Origin: Enterococcus sp. DIV0212c
GTDB lineage: Bacteria > Bacillota > Bacilli > Lactobacillales > Enterococcaceae
Direction of reading: 5' to 3'
Assembly (NCBI RefSeq): GCF_017377505.1
Contig: NZ_JAFREN010000016.1
Location: forward strand, 241,192 to 305,191
Length of the DNA stretch: 64,000 bases
The notes below the pieces were generated by a model. That model was given only the letters and a program-made list of their open reading frames with translations. It searched no databases and had not been told where the DNA came from. Made by a program: the position numbers and the translations under genes. Below are positions 7,069-15,676 of this stretch, piece by piece. Positions within the stretch are counted from its first letter, which is position 1. Each line of letters begins with the position of its first letter.

Positions 7069-7416
7069 TCAGGCTCTTCCATTCCCAATCACATAATCAA
7101 TCTCAATAACTAACGTGGCATCACCTAAAAAATACTTACCCGTACCTTGAATCCCAGAAAGTTCTTCCGTTCCTGTTTTCTCTTTTATGACTAATTCATT
7201 TTGCGGAAGACCTTGTTCAAAGGTACCTCGTTCTTCTAAAACAAATGTGCCTTTACATCCTTGCAACGATCCTTCAAAAAACAGATACCCTAAATAGGTG
7301 GCTTTTGATAAATGAGGATTTTCATTATTATACTCTGAGTAATGCAGCAGATAATCAGCTTTGAAATTGCCTTCGATCTCATGTTCTGCTTTGTACCAGA
7401 CAGAAGCTTTCGCCAC
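7069..7416 (-). CDS. DUF3224-like protein, start doubtful, perhaps 5'-decayed
   Basis: The 115-residue frame resembles DUF3224 proteins (YLGYLFFEGSLQGCKGTFVLEERGTFEQG, TEELSGIQGTGKYF), which are small beta-barrel-like proteins of unknown function. The only start is a GTG at 7416 with no ribosome binding site before it. The frame continues upstream for 14 protein-like codons (EELLANFPTEHPV) to an in-frame TAG with no ATG or GTG between, so the natural N-terminus may have been lost. It lies 64 bp after the DJ-1/PfpI gene, possibly in one transcript. It may be a pseudogene or a sequencing error may hide the real start. Confidence 0.6.
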   Translation of the reverse strand: MAKASVWYKAEHEIEGNFKADYLLHYSEYNNENPHLSKATYLGYLFFEGSLQGCKGTFVLEERGTFEQGLPQNELVIKEKTGTEELSGIQGTGKYFLGDATLVIEIDYVIGNGRA

Positions 7417-7480
7417 TGGATGTTCCGTAGGGAAATTCGCTAGTAACTCTTCATCCTATGACACAAGCTCCAGGCTACTT

Positions 7481-8101
7481 TTAACCAACATTCCCATCAC
7501 CAGCACTCCTTAACTCTTGTTTTAGCGCTTCATAATAACCTAACTTGTAAAAGTTATACCACTGTTCTATTTCTTTCTCAGGCATTGCTTGAAGTGCCAG
7601 CAAAATTTCTTTTGCAAACTCTAAATGCCCAGTGCCATTGGCTGTAATCAAGTTATCTACTCTTATTGCTTGGACTTCTACATACTGGTTTGCACCCGTA
7701 TAGTTCGCGCCAGCATAATCTTGTAAGTCTTGTAATTGGTTGCTCGTATGTTTATGATCATTTAGTAAACCAATACTTCCCAGATAAACAGTCGCATCAC
7801 AAATCGCAGCGATCACAGCACCTTGTTGTTCCGCTTTTTCTACTAAAGCATCGACTTCTTTTGCTTTATCCGATCGCCAAGACTTTCCGCCAATTAAAAC
7901 CAAGGCACCAAACTCTTTTTGGCACGCTTCGGCAAGTGTATAATCCGGCAATGTAGAAAATCCGCCCATTGATTGAATGGCTTGTTTTTCATTTGAAACT
8001 GTTTTAACCGTGAACCCTTCTTCCTGATTCAGTACAGCCGCAATTGAGGCCGCTTCCCAATCTGCATATTCTTCTAACAACACAAAAAGCACTTCTGTCA
8101 T
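7481..8101 (-). CDS. DJ-1/PfpI family protein
   Basis: The 206-residue protein has the DJ-1/PfpI glutamine amidotransferase-like fold: LFVLLEEYADWEAASIAAVL at the start, the GALVLIGGKSW strand, and the nucleophile-elbow region AAICDATVYLG with a cysteine near residue 100. Family members include glyoxalases, chaperones, deglycase-like enzymes and proteases; the exact activity cannot be read from sequence. A WYL-type regulator lies immediately upstream on the same strand and may control it, since WYL regulators often sit next to such genes. A good AGGAGGAAT ribosome binding site precedes the ATG. Confidence 0.88.
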   Translation of the reverse strand: MTEVLFVLLEEYADWEAASIAAVLNQEEGFTVKTVSNEKQAIQSMGGFSTLPDYTLAEACQKEFGALVLIGGKSWRSDKAKEVDALVEKAEQQGAVIAAICDATVYLGSIGLLNDHKHTSNQLQDLQDYAGANYTGANQYVEVQAIRVDNLITANGTGHLEFAKEILLALQAMPEKEIEQWYNFYKLGYYEALKQELRSAGDGNVG

Positions 8102-8191
8102 ATTTCATTCCTCCTATTATGTTAAGTTCTTGTCTTAGAACTCAATTATCTCTTGGAATTCATCATACAACAGAAGTGTGACAACTGATTG

Positions 8192-9130
8192 TCAGCTTTT
8201 ATAAAAAAAATACATTTTTTCGATTTTCGCTTTGACTGCTTCAACGATTATCGGTGGTTCAATGACTCGTACCTTATCTTGGAAACGTAAAATGAAATCA
8301 ACTGTTTTCTCTTGATTGAACAGCGGAAATACGATGGTCCCAACAGCCGTGGCTTCATCTTGTTCTTCAAAAAATTCTGCGCCAAGCTTGTCGATCAAGT
8401 ATAATTTATCTTTTTGCTCATACGTCAAAATAACTTGCTGGGTTTCTGGTGTCACCATTGATTCCAAATCATCTATTCTGGATTCTACGGTCAACTTTAT
8501 GACTTCTAGCGGCCTAGGTTCAAATCCCTCATCTAGCAAATCATACGTTTGAATCCTTGTTAGTTTAAACAAGCGAAAAGCCTTTCTTTTTAAACAAAAA
8601 CCATAAAGGTACCAATGAGAAGCCTTAAAAACAAGTTTATATGGTTCTATTTTCCTCTCCGAATATCCCTTTTTGGAATGATATTGAATGACGATAAGTC
8701 GTTGCATTGCTATTGCTTGTCGTAAATCGTTTAGTTTATTTTTCCCTTCGTTTGGTGTAAACCAAGAAGAGAGATCAATCAATAAATCACTTTGGGGTTG
8801 CTGTATTTTCGTGTTTGGTGCAATTTTTGCTAGTAAGGGGCTGATATTCGCGGATGTTGAGATGCTTTGAATTGCTGAAAGTCCCGTCAATATAGTCGAA
8901 ATATCTTCCGTTGAAAAAATATGTTTATTCACTTTATAGCCTTCAACGATGCCATAGCCACCAGAAATTCCCGAATAAGAAACAATTGGAATCCCAGCTA
9001 AATTCAAGGTCTCGATATCACGGTAAATCGTTCGTTTAGATACTTCCAGCCGTTCAGCTAAACCTTTGGCCGTCATGCGATCATTTGCCGCTAACAAATT
9101 TACTAGACTTAGTAGACGATCAATTTTCAT
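8192..9130 (-). CDS. YafY-type HTH and WYL-domain transcriptional regulator
   Basis: The 312-residue protein begins with a DeoR/HTH_11 winged helix (RLLSLVNLLAANDRMTAKGLAERLEVSKRTIYRDIETL) and carries a WYL domain in the middle (RQAIAMQRLIVIQYHSKKGYSERKIEPYKLVFKASHWYLYGFCLKRKAFRLFKLTRI), followed by a WCX-type C-terminal part. WYL domains sense ligands, often nucleic acids or small molecules. The gene is 90 bp upstream of the DJ-1/PfpI gene and 20 bp downstream of the Crp/Fnr gene, all on the minus strand, so cotranscription is possible. The likely target is the DJ-1/DUF3224 pair. Confidence 0.92.
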   Translation of the reverse strand: MKIDRLLSLVNLLAANDRMTAKGLAERLEVSKRTIYRDIETLNLAGIPIVSYSGISGGYGIVEGYKVNKHIFSTEDISTILTGLSAIQSISTSANISPLLAKIAPNTKIQQPQSDLLIDLSSWFTPNEGKNKLNDLRQAIAMQRLIVIQYHSKKGYSERKIEPYKLVFKASHWYLYGFCLKRKAFRLFKLTRIQTYDLLDEGFEPRPLEVIKLTVESRIDDLESMVTPETQQVILTYEQKDKLYLIDKLGAEFFEEQDEATAVGTIVFPLFNQEKTVDFILRFQDKVRVIEPPIIVEAVKAKIEKMYFFYKS

Positions 9131-9150
9131 ATTTTCTCCTTTTCATACCT

Positions 9151-9807
9151 CTACAAAATAATATTATCCTTCAAAATCTCCATATCCGTGATCACTATCT
9201 TTCGATCCTGAATCTTAATTGCGCCCAAATCCTTCAACTGCTGCATCATTCGATTGACACTACTAGCCGAAGTGATTCCACAAAAATGAGCAATTTCTTC
9301 ATTCGTCACAACAAAATCAACCAATAAGCCATCTTCTACCTGCACACCAAACGTATCATACAACTCATAAATCTGCGTGCAAACTGCCCCAAATTTTCCA
9401 TTCATCAACATCTGCTGCATCTTCTTCATTGAATACATCAAGCGAACACGATAATAATCTTTCACATACATCTGCAGCTCTTTGCTTTGATTGATATCCT
9501 TCCAAAACTGAACGCGATCGATCTGATACAACTCTGCTTGCTCTGACTCGATTCGAATGTTAAACGGCGCATCGATAAACTGAGAATATTCATCTCTCAA
9601 AAGTGACACGATTTCCAAACTATTGATATATCTAAGATTGAATTCTCGTCCGTCTGGTGAAATAACGCTAGTTTTGATAATACCGCTCTTCAAAATATAC
9701 GCATAACGATCCTGTAACCCTTCATATGTAAGATAGGTCCTTTTTTTCTTGACTACTATAGGAAATGAATGTTTATCTAAGTATTCTTGTAATACATGGC
9801 TGTCCAT
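9151..9807 (-). CDS. Crp/Fnr family transcriptional regulator
   Basis: The 218-residue protein has an N-terminal cyclic-nucleotide-binding-like beta barrel (YAYILKSGIIKTSVISPDGREFNLRYI) and a C-terminal helix-turn-helix (VTNEEIAHFCGITSASSVNRMMQQLKDLGAIKIQDRKIVI). No cysteine cluster for an iron-sulphur centre is seen, so it is not a classical Fnr. The ATG at 9807 is chosen because AGGAG lies seven bases before it; an in-frame ATG at 9822 overlaps that site. It is divergent from the MFS gene at 10065 with a 257-bp intergenic region, and probably regulates that transporter. Confidence 0.9.
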   Translation of the reverse strand: MDSHVLQEYLDKHSFPIVVKKKRTYLTYEGLQDRYAYILKSGIIKTSVISPDGREFNLRYINSLEIVSLLRDEYSQFIDAPFNIRIESEQAELYQIDRVQFWKDINQSKELQMYVKDYYRVRLMYSMKKMQQMLMNGKFGAVCTQIYELYDTFGVQVEDGLLVDFVVTNEEIAHFCGITSASSVNRMMQQLKDLGAIKIQDRKIVITDMEILKDNIIL

Positions 9808-10064
9808 TAGTTGGCTCCTCATCGTTTTTTGAAAATTTTCTGTACAAATAATTGCTAGTCTTATTTAAAAGGATAACACATCGAAAAACAATAACAAATG
9901 TATATGACTTTTGTTGTGTTTTTTTGTTAATATCTTTTTTTGAAAACAAATCCGCATTTTTTTTAGTGACTTTTTTCGTATAGTATCTATACAACTGGCT
10001 TTCAGAAAAGAATTGTAATTTGCAATTTAAGCTTATCACAACAAGAAAGAAGGAACTCTCTACA

Positions 10065-11285
10065 ATGACGGAACATTCAGAAGAAAAATTATTTAACAAA
10101 GGCTTTATCAGTATTACTTTGATCAATTTTGTGGTCTATCTCGTGTATTACCTATTGATGGTAATCATTGCAGTAATTGCACAAGATACACTTCACGCCT
10201 CTTTAGGACAAGCAGGTCTTGCCTCTGGGATTTATATTATCGGCACTTTAATTGCTCGTCTATTTATGGGAAAAATGTTAGAGCTACTTGGTAGAAAAGC
10301 CGTTTTACGCTATGGTGCCTTGTTTTACCTTATCACAACGATCGCGTACCTTTATATTCCTAGTATTGGCATTTTGTACCTTGTTCGTTTGTTGAATGGT
10401 TTTGGCTATGGAACAGTTTCAACAGCAACGAATGCAATCGTAACTGCTTATATTCCAAAATCAAAACATGGTGAAGGCATTAATTATTATGGATTAAGTA
10501 CAAGTTTAGCGGCTGCGATCGGTCCATTTATCGGCATGGTTTTACTTAATACTATGAGTTTTTATTTTATTATTTTGTTTTCGATCGTACTAATTTTCTT
10601 GACTACGATTGCTTGTTTTATCTTCCCTGTAAAAAATATTCAATTAAGTCCTGAACATAAAGCGAGTTTGTCTCGTTGGACTTTTGACAGTTTTATTGAA
10701 AAGAAAGTTTTATTTATCTCATTTATCGCCTTTTTGATGGGTCTTTCTTATTCCAGTGTGTTATCATTCCTTTCTTCTTACGCTAAAGCAATCGATCTTG
10801 TCGGTGCAAGTTCATTTTTCTTTGTCGTTTATGCTTTAGTTATTACTGCTACTCGTCCATTGTCTGGTCGAATCTTTGATGCACATGGTGAAAATGCTGT
10901 TATGTATCCTAGTTTTATTTTTTTAACGTCTGGTTTGCTTTTATTGAGCATGACAACAACTAGTTGGATGCTTTTGGTTTCTGGCGGATTGATTGGTTTA
11001 GGGTATGGGACGTTTATGTCAAATGGACAGGCTATTTGTTTGAAAGTCAGCCCAAACAGTCATCGAATTGGAATTGCGTTATCTACTTACTTTATTGGTT
11101 TAGATCTTGGTTTAGGAGTAGGGCCTTATCTTTTGGGAGAACTTCGAAGAATTATGTCCTTTTCAGGTTTATATTTAGTCGCAAGTGTTGTCCCAGTCGT
11201 TTGTATCATTCTTTATGCTTTATTCTACCGTTCAAAAACTGTTACTTATGAAAATTTTTCAACAAAACCATTGGACGAACATTAA
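10065..11285 (+). CDS. MFS transporter
   Basis: The 406-residue membrane protein has 12 predicted helices and the major-facilitator loop-2/3 signature region (ARLFMGKMLELLGRKAVLRYGALF) between helices 2 and 3, with a second related loop in the C-terminal half (TRPLSGRIFDAHGENAV). This fits the drug or metabolite efflux branch; the substrate cannot be told. The ATG at 10065 is preceded by GAAGGAA, which is better than the TTG of the longer frame at 10020. It is divergent from the Crp/Fnr gene and followed by a small coiled-coil gene 50 bp downstream. Confidence 0.9.
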   Translation: MTEHSEEKLFNKGFISITLINFVVYLVYYLLMVIIAVIAQDTLHASLGQAGLASGIYIIGTLIARLFMGKMLELLGRKAVLRYGALFYLITTIAYLYIPSIGILYLVRLLNGFGYGTVSTATNAIVTAYIPKSKHGEGINYYGLSTSLAAAIGPFIGMVLLNTMSFYFIILFSIVLIFLTTIACFIFPVKNIQLSPEHKASLSRWTFDSFIEKKVLFISFIAFLMGLSYSSVLSFLSSYAKAIDLVGASSFFFVVYALVITATRPLSGRIFDAHGENAVMYPSFIFLTSGLLLLSMTTTSWMLLVSGGLIGLGYGTFMSNGQAICLKVSPNSHRIGIALSTYFIGLDLGLGVGPYLLGELRRIMSFSGLYLVASVVPVVCIILYALFYRSKTVTYENFSTKPLDEH

Positions 11286-11335
11286 TCACAATAAGTCTGT
11301 CTTTTAAAATCTTGCTAGGAAAGAAGGAAAATAAT

Positions 11336-11518
11336 ATGAATACAGATGAACGTATGTTAGAGGTTTTACAGCAAACTCTTTTAAAAATTGAAGAACTAAA
11401 TGCCCGCTTAGGTCATATTGAGAGTGATCTTACATCTATGGATAGTTATCAAAATAATATGAACCATTTAGTTCGACAAATTGAGTTGTCAGGTGAAAAT
11501 AATAATATTATGGGTTAA
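11336..11518 (+). CDS. Small coiled-coil protein
   Basis: This 60-residue hydrophilic protein (MNTDERMLEVLQQTLLKIEELNARLGHIESDLTSMD...) has heptad spacing over most of its length and no membrane helix or signal peptide. AAGGAAA precedes the ATG by six bases, which favours this start over an in-frame ATG at 11312. It follows the MFS gene closely and ends before a terminator, so it is likely in the same transcript. Function unknown. Confidence 0.65.
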   Translation: MNTDERMLEVLQQTLLKIEELNARLGHIESDLTSMDSYQNNMNHLVRQIELSGENNNIMG

Positions 11519-11549
11519 CCTCCATAAAACAATCGTTAAATAAACATAG

Positions 11550-11599
11550 AAAGCTATTATAAAACTCTAAATAAAAATTAGATTTTTATAACAGCTTTT
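11550..11599 (+). terminator. Terminator after the MFS / small-protein transcript
   Basis: AAAGCTATTATAAAA (11550-11564) pairs with TTTTATAACAGCTTT (11584 onward), followed by a T run to 11601. Confidence 0.65.
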
Positions 11600-11801
11600 T
11601 TCATATTTTAATATATAAAATAAAAAATAATTTTTCGCTAACCCTACTAATTCAGCCTTTTTACAGATAACTTTCAACTAATCAACCAAACCAATTCCAC
11701 TTTTTTTGTTTTTTCTATATAATATTTACTTTTTTTACCATTTACCCTTGGATTATATAGAAATAAGTATTATTATTCATACGAGGAGGTTTGTCCATTC
11801 T

Positions 11802-13298
11802 ATGAAAAAATTTTTTATGAAAAAAAATGATCAGCAAAAATTTGAAATTTTCAAACTGATTTTGTTTAGTAAAAACGGAGCTTCTGTTCACTCTATTTCA
11901 CAGAAAACAAATCTATCATTAAATCTTGTTTATAAAAAGATCAAATTGCTCAATGATGATTTAGAAGAATTATTTTGCCAAAATAATGTCCGTATTATCA
12001 AAAATGATGCTTTTTTTTCAATAGTAATAGAAAATCCATTAAACATAAGCTATGTGATCGATGCTTTAAGATTATACTATATTCAGCAGTCTCATGAATA
12101 CTTAATTTTGCACTCTATTCTTTTGAACCATTTCAACAGTGTTGAAGCACTTTCACAGGAAATAAATTTAAGCACCTCTCATACTTATAAAAGTTTAAGT
12201 ACAGTCAGTTGGGCTTTAAGTAATTTTAAATTAGAGCTTCGTTTTCCTGGTGAGAATCAACAATCGAATATTCAAGGCTTAGAGATACATATTCGACTCT
12301 TTATTTTTTATTATTATTGGTCTGTTTTCAAAGGTATTACTTGGCCATTTAGAAAATCGTTAGATCATCTTAAACAGATTGATCTACCAATAAAAGAAGT
12401 TTCTCCTTCCCAAGAAATACGCCTGAAATACTACCAAACATTAAGTCTTTGGAGAATTCTCTATAAAAATGAATTAGTCGTTCTTGATTCTGAGTTTTTA
12501 TCTATTGTCACGTTACTTAACACAGTTCATCCTATTGTCTTTTCAACAGAGCTGAAGCTTACTGATGAAGAACGTTTACAAGAAGAAGGATATTTCAGCC
12601 TTTTATGTCGACTCTTTATTTATGATACGGACACGATCTCCCAGAAACTAGAAACAGCTACTCTTTTTATTCAATCTGATTTACCGATTTCTAAGAGTTG
12701 TACATTTGTGTTAGATGGTTTATATGCTGCTTATGATGTTACACCTACGAACGAAGATTACCTATTCTCTTATTATTCGCTCCTGCTGGCATTAACATCT
12801 ATTAGTTATGTAAAAATTGATAATACCCCTTTGTTTGAAAATGACCAAAATATTTCAGAGTTAGGCAGTGACTTAGCTGATTTCCCTCAAATGGAGCATG
12901 AACTTTCAGAACTAGCAAAAAAACTGTTTTCTGATGCACCTTATCTTGATGAATTAAAAGCAAAAGGCTTTTTTACCTATATTGTTTTTTTGTTTTATTT
13001 CATTTTGGATTGTTCTAAAAAGTCACAACAATTAAAAATTTTTGTTCAATATTCAAAAAACCATTTTACTACTGAAGAAATAAAAAAAAGCCTGGCTAGC
13101 TTTTTTAGTGACAAAGCAATTGTTTTCGTCTCCGACCCGAAACAATCAAATATCATGATATCTGATTGTTTCGAAAAGGATTACCCGAATGAAAACTTTT
13201 TTTACTTTGACAATCCCGTCAATATAAATGAATGGCAAGCTTTGATCCGCTATGTCAGCACAAAACTATATAATAAAATTTTTTACAAACAATTGTAG
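11802..13298 (+). CDS. Mga-like transcriptional regulator
   Basis: The 498-residue protein has an N-terminal HTH (LILFSKNGASVHSISQKTNLSLNLVYKKIKLLNDDL), a second Mga-type HTH (HFNSVEALSQEINLSTSHTYKSLSTVSWAL) and a long C-terminal region with PRD-like helices and a C-terminal segment like the EIIB-type dimer domain of Mga/AtxA proteins. Such stand-alone regulators control surface or virulence genes in streptococci and enterococci, sometimes through PTS phosphorylation. The ATG at 11802 follows AGGAGG by 12 bases, which is long; an ATG at 11817 is an alternative. It has no obvious target neighbour and is convergent with the importer operon. Confidence 0.82.
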   Translation: MKKFFMKKNDQQKFEIFKLILFSKNGASVHSISQKTNLSLNLVYKKIKLLNDDLEELFCQNNVRIIKNDAFFSIVIENPLNISYVIDALRLYYIQQSHEYLILHSILLNHFNSVEALSQEINLSTSHTYKSLSTVSWALSNFKLELRFPGENQQSNIQGLEIHIRLFIFYYYWSVFKGITWPFRKSLDHLKQIDLPIKEVSPSQEIRLKYYQTLSLWRILYKNELVVLDSEFLSIVTLLNTVHPIVFSTELKLTDEERLQEEGYFSLLCRLFIYDTDTISQKLETATLFIQSDLPISKSCTFVLDGLYAAYDVTPTNEDYLFSYYSLLLALTSISYVKIDNTPLFENDQNISELGSDLADFPQMEHELSELAKKLFSDAPYLDELKAKGFFTYIVFLFYFILDCSKKSQQLKIFVQYSKNHFTTEEIKKSLASFFSDKAIVFVSDPKQSNIMISDCFEKDYPNENFFYFDNPVNINEWQALIRYVSTKLYNKIFYKQL

Positions 13299-13353
13299 CA
13301 CTCAGCGATCTGCCTTCTACAAGCAATCGTTTTTGATATCTTAGTCGCTAAAA

Positions 13354-13410
13354 AATCAGAAGGTAAGATGGTCTTTAGAGAGTGACTAAAGATCATCCTA
13401 CCTTCTGATT
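13354..13410. terminator. Bidirectional terminator between convergent genes
   Basis: A 25-bp arm at 13354-13378 (starting AATCAGAAGGTA) pairs nearly perfectly with 13386-13410, with A-rich DNA to the left and T-rich DNA to the right. It separates the Mga-like gene from the importer operon. Confidence 0.85.
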
Positions 13411-13419
13411 TATTCTTTT

Positions 13420-14241
13420 CTAAAATGCTGGTGTTAATGTCTCACTATATTTTGTTTCCAACAATTCTTTAACTTTATCACTTGTCATTGCTTTTTTCAG
13501 TGCTTTGATTTTATCCGAATCTTTATTATCTTCTCTTGCAACTAAGCTGATGGCAAAACGTTCATCTACTTTTTCCTCTAATAAAATAGCATCTTTTGGT
13601 GTTAAACCGATTTTAGCAATATACGTTGGATAGTTGTACACCATGGCAATATCTTTTTCATTATACGCCTCTGCTAAATTCAGTAAATCAACTGATACCC
13701 ATTCAAAATCTTTAGGGTTTTCAACAACGTCTTTGATTGTTCCGTTAAAACCAACGCCTTCTTTTAACTTGATCAACTCTGCATCCGCTAAAATCGCCAG
13801 CGCACGTCCCTCATTGGAAACATCACTTGGCAAAGCAATTTTTGCCCCCTCTGGAAGCTGCTTGATATCTTTGTAGTCTTTTGAATAAAAACCGACCTTA
13901 GCATTATAAATTTTTTGTACGACAACTAAATTACCGTCTTTTTCTTCATTAAATTTTTGCATAAATGGCTCATGTTGCGCAAAATTTGCATCTATTTCTT
14001 TGGCATTTAGCAGTTCGTTGTATTGAATATTGTCATTGACTTGAACTAATTCTACTTTATAGCCATCCTCGATATTTTTACCTGCTAATTCAACGACTTC
14101 AACGGTTGAAGGGATATGAGAAGCAACTTTGATCACTTTATCTTCTTTTTTCTCTACATCTGCACCTTTTTTCTGTCCACCGCATCCTACAATTGATAAC
14201 CCTGCCACCACGAACATACTGATCAATAATTTCTTTTTCAT
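13420..14241 (-). CDS. MetQ/NlpA-family substrate-binding lipoprotein
   Basis: The 273-residue protein has a lipoprotein signal with lipobox IVGC (Cys20) and the NlpA/MetQ fold (IKVASHIPSTVEVVELAGKNI, NAKEIDANFAQHEPFMQKFN, KIALPSDVSNEGRALAILADAELIKLKEG). Family members bind methionine or its isomers, and some bind other ligands. It is the last gene of the operon lplA-metN-metI-metQ, 18 bp after the permease. No SAM riboswitch or T-box is apparent upstream of the operon, and the operon starts with a lipoate ligase, so the substrate may not be methionine. Confidence 0.9.
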   Translation of the reverse strand: MKKKLLISMFVVAGLSIVGCGGQKKGADVEKKEDKVIKVASHIPSTVEVVELAGKNIEDGYKVELVQVNDNIQYNELLNAKEIDANFAQHEPFMQKFNEEKDGNLVVVQKIYNAKVGFYSKDYKDIKQLPEGAKIALPSDVSNEGRALAILADAELIKLKEGVGFNGTIKDVVENPKDFEWVSVDLLNLAEAYNEKDIAMVYNYPTYIAKIGLTPKDAILLEEKVDERFAISLVAREDNKDSDKIKALKKAMTSDKVKELLETKYSETLTPAF

Positions 14242-14258
14242 GTTTTTGCTCCTAACTA

Positions 14259-14933
14259 CTATTTTTTATTTATTCTTTTAGCCAGCCAACTACCACTGAT
14301 TTGGATAAAGCTGACAAAAATAATCATGAGAATAATTGCCGTATACATAACAGCATACTCATACCGCTGATACCCATAACGCAACGCAAAATCACCGATA
14401 CCACCACCACCGATCACACCCATTACTGTTGAATAAGAGACCATGCTGATTACGACTGAGGTTAACGCCAACACTAAACCTGCTCTTGCTTCAACATACA
14501 AAAAACGAAAAATCAGCTGCATTTTAGTACTCCCTAAAGATTGCGCTAACTCTAAAATATCATTAGGTGTTTCCAGTAATACTTGTTCCACTAGTCTGGC
14601 ATACAAAGCTACTGCTACAAAACTCAATGGAAAAGCTGCTGCGTATGTTCCAAAAGCTGTCCCAAGTACAAAACGAGTAAATGGAATCAACGCTACCACG
14701 AACAATAAAAATGGAAATGAGCGGACAATATTGATGTACCCATTTAACAAGATCCCTAACAAGTGATTGGATTTAGTGGGCATTTTCTTCGTTAAATATA
14801 CAAAGGTTCCTAAAGGTAAACCCAGTACGATTGCCGCAATAATTGAAATTAGGATCATTATGCCGCTTTCAGACAATGCTTTCGTCAATTCTGGGAGATA
14901 ATAACTGATTTTATCCATATATTCTGTCATCAT
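14259..14933 (-). CDS. MetI-type ABC transporter permease
   Basis: The 224-residue protein has five or more membrane helices and the permease EAA-like motif (LELAQSLGSTKMQLIFRFLYVEARAGLVLALT) that contacts the ATPase. Sequence features such as GTFVYLTKK, VRSFPFLLFVVALIPFTR and MVSYSTVMGVIGGGGIGDFALRYGYQRY are typical of MetI. The start overlaps the metN stop codon (ATGA), so translation is coupled. With MetN and MetQ it forms a methionine-uptake-type importer whose substrate here is uncertain. Confidence 0.92.
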   Translation of the reverse strand: MMTEYMDKISYYLPELTKALSESGIMILISIIAAIVLGLPLGTFVYLTKKMPTKSNHLLGILLNGYINIVRSFPFLLFVVALIPFTRFVLGTAFGTYAAAFPLSFVAVALYARLVEQVLLETPNDILELAQSLGSTKMQLIFRFLYVEARAGLVLALTSVVISMVSYSTVMGVIGGGGIGDFALRYGYQRYEYAVMYTAIILMIIFVSFIQISGSWLAKRINKK

Positions 14934-15661
14934 CCCAAACTCTCCCGTACTCGTTCGTAATAAGAACCAAATTTCTGCTGCTGCTGTGTTTTTTGAATCT
15001 CAATGGTTTCCAGTACCTTGCCTTTTTCCAAAATTGCAGTTCGATCACATAATTGTTTGATTAAATTCAGTTCATGACTAACTATGACCATCGTTGTCCC
15101 AAAGGTTTGGTTGATTTTTCGCAATAATTCCATAATGTCATACGCATTTTGACCATCTAAAGCGGAAGTTGGTTCATCGCAAAGTAAAATTTCTGGTTGT
15201 GTGATCAATGCTCGTGCAATCCCTACACGTTGCTTCTCACCGCCACTAAGTTGTTTGGGATAATGTTCTCCTTTATCCGAAAGTCGTACAAAGTCCAATA
15301 CTTCTTGAACTTTCTCTAAATCATATGATTTATTTAAACGTAAAGGTAGCCCAATATTTTCGCTAACTGTTTGATTATAAAGTAAGTTAAACTGCTGAAA
15401 AATCATCCCGATTTTTTTACGATTTTGGCGCTTTTGTATTTCATTTAACTGCATTACGTCTAATCCGGCTACACTAACACGTCCTTGACTCGGCTCTTCC
15501 AGCGTGTTGATCATACGTAATAACGTTGATTTTCCAGAGCCGCTTTCACCGATTACACCAAATAATTCATGCTCTTTAATTTGCAGATCAACATTATCCA
15601 ATGCAGTGATCTTCGTAGCATTATGACTGTATATTTTTGAAACTTGTTCAAATCTAATCAT
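14930..15661 (-). CDS. MetN-type ABC transporter ATP-binding protein, short form
   Basis: The 243-residue ATPase shows Walker A (GESGSGKST), Q-loop, signature (LSGGEKQRVGIARAL) and Walker B (ILLCDEPTSALD). Typical MetN proteins are about 340 residues and carry a C-terminal NIL/ACT-like domain that binds methionine and shuts transport down; that domain is absent here. It starts 15 bp after the lplA stop and overlaps metI. Loss of the sensor domain agrees with a substrate other than methionine or with a differently controlled importer. Confidence 0.92.
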   Translation of the reverse strand: MIRFEQVSKIYSHNATKITALDNVDLQIKEHELFGVIGESGSGKSTLLRMINTLEEPSQGRVSVAGLDVMQLNEIQKRQNRKKIGMIFQQFNLLYNQTVSENIGLPLRLNKSYDLEKVQEVLDFVRLSDKGEHYPKQLSGGEKQRVGIARALITQPEILLCDEPTSALDGQNAYDIMELLRKINQTFGTTMVIVSHELNLIKQLCDRTAILEKGKVLETIEIQKTQQQQKFGSYYERVRESLG

Positions 15662-15676
15662 TTCATTTCCTCCAAC

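Noticed and set aside
9773..10126. 117-residue minus-strand frame between the Crp/Fnr and MFS genes
   Set aside because: It overlaps the starts of both divergent genes and their promoter region, and its composition is not protein-like.
13420..15661. Firm naming as methionine importer metNIQ
   Set aside because: The MetN sensor domain and methionine riboswitches are absent and the operon starts with lplA, so only the family is stated.
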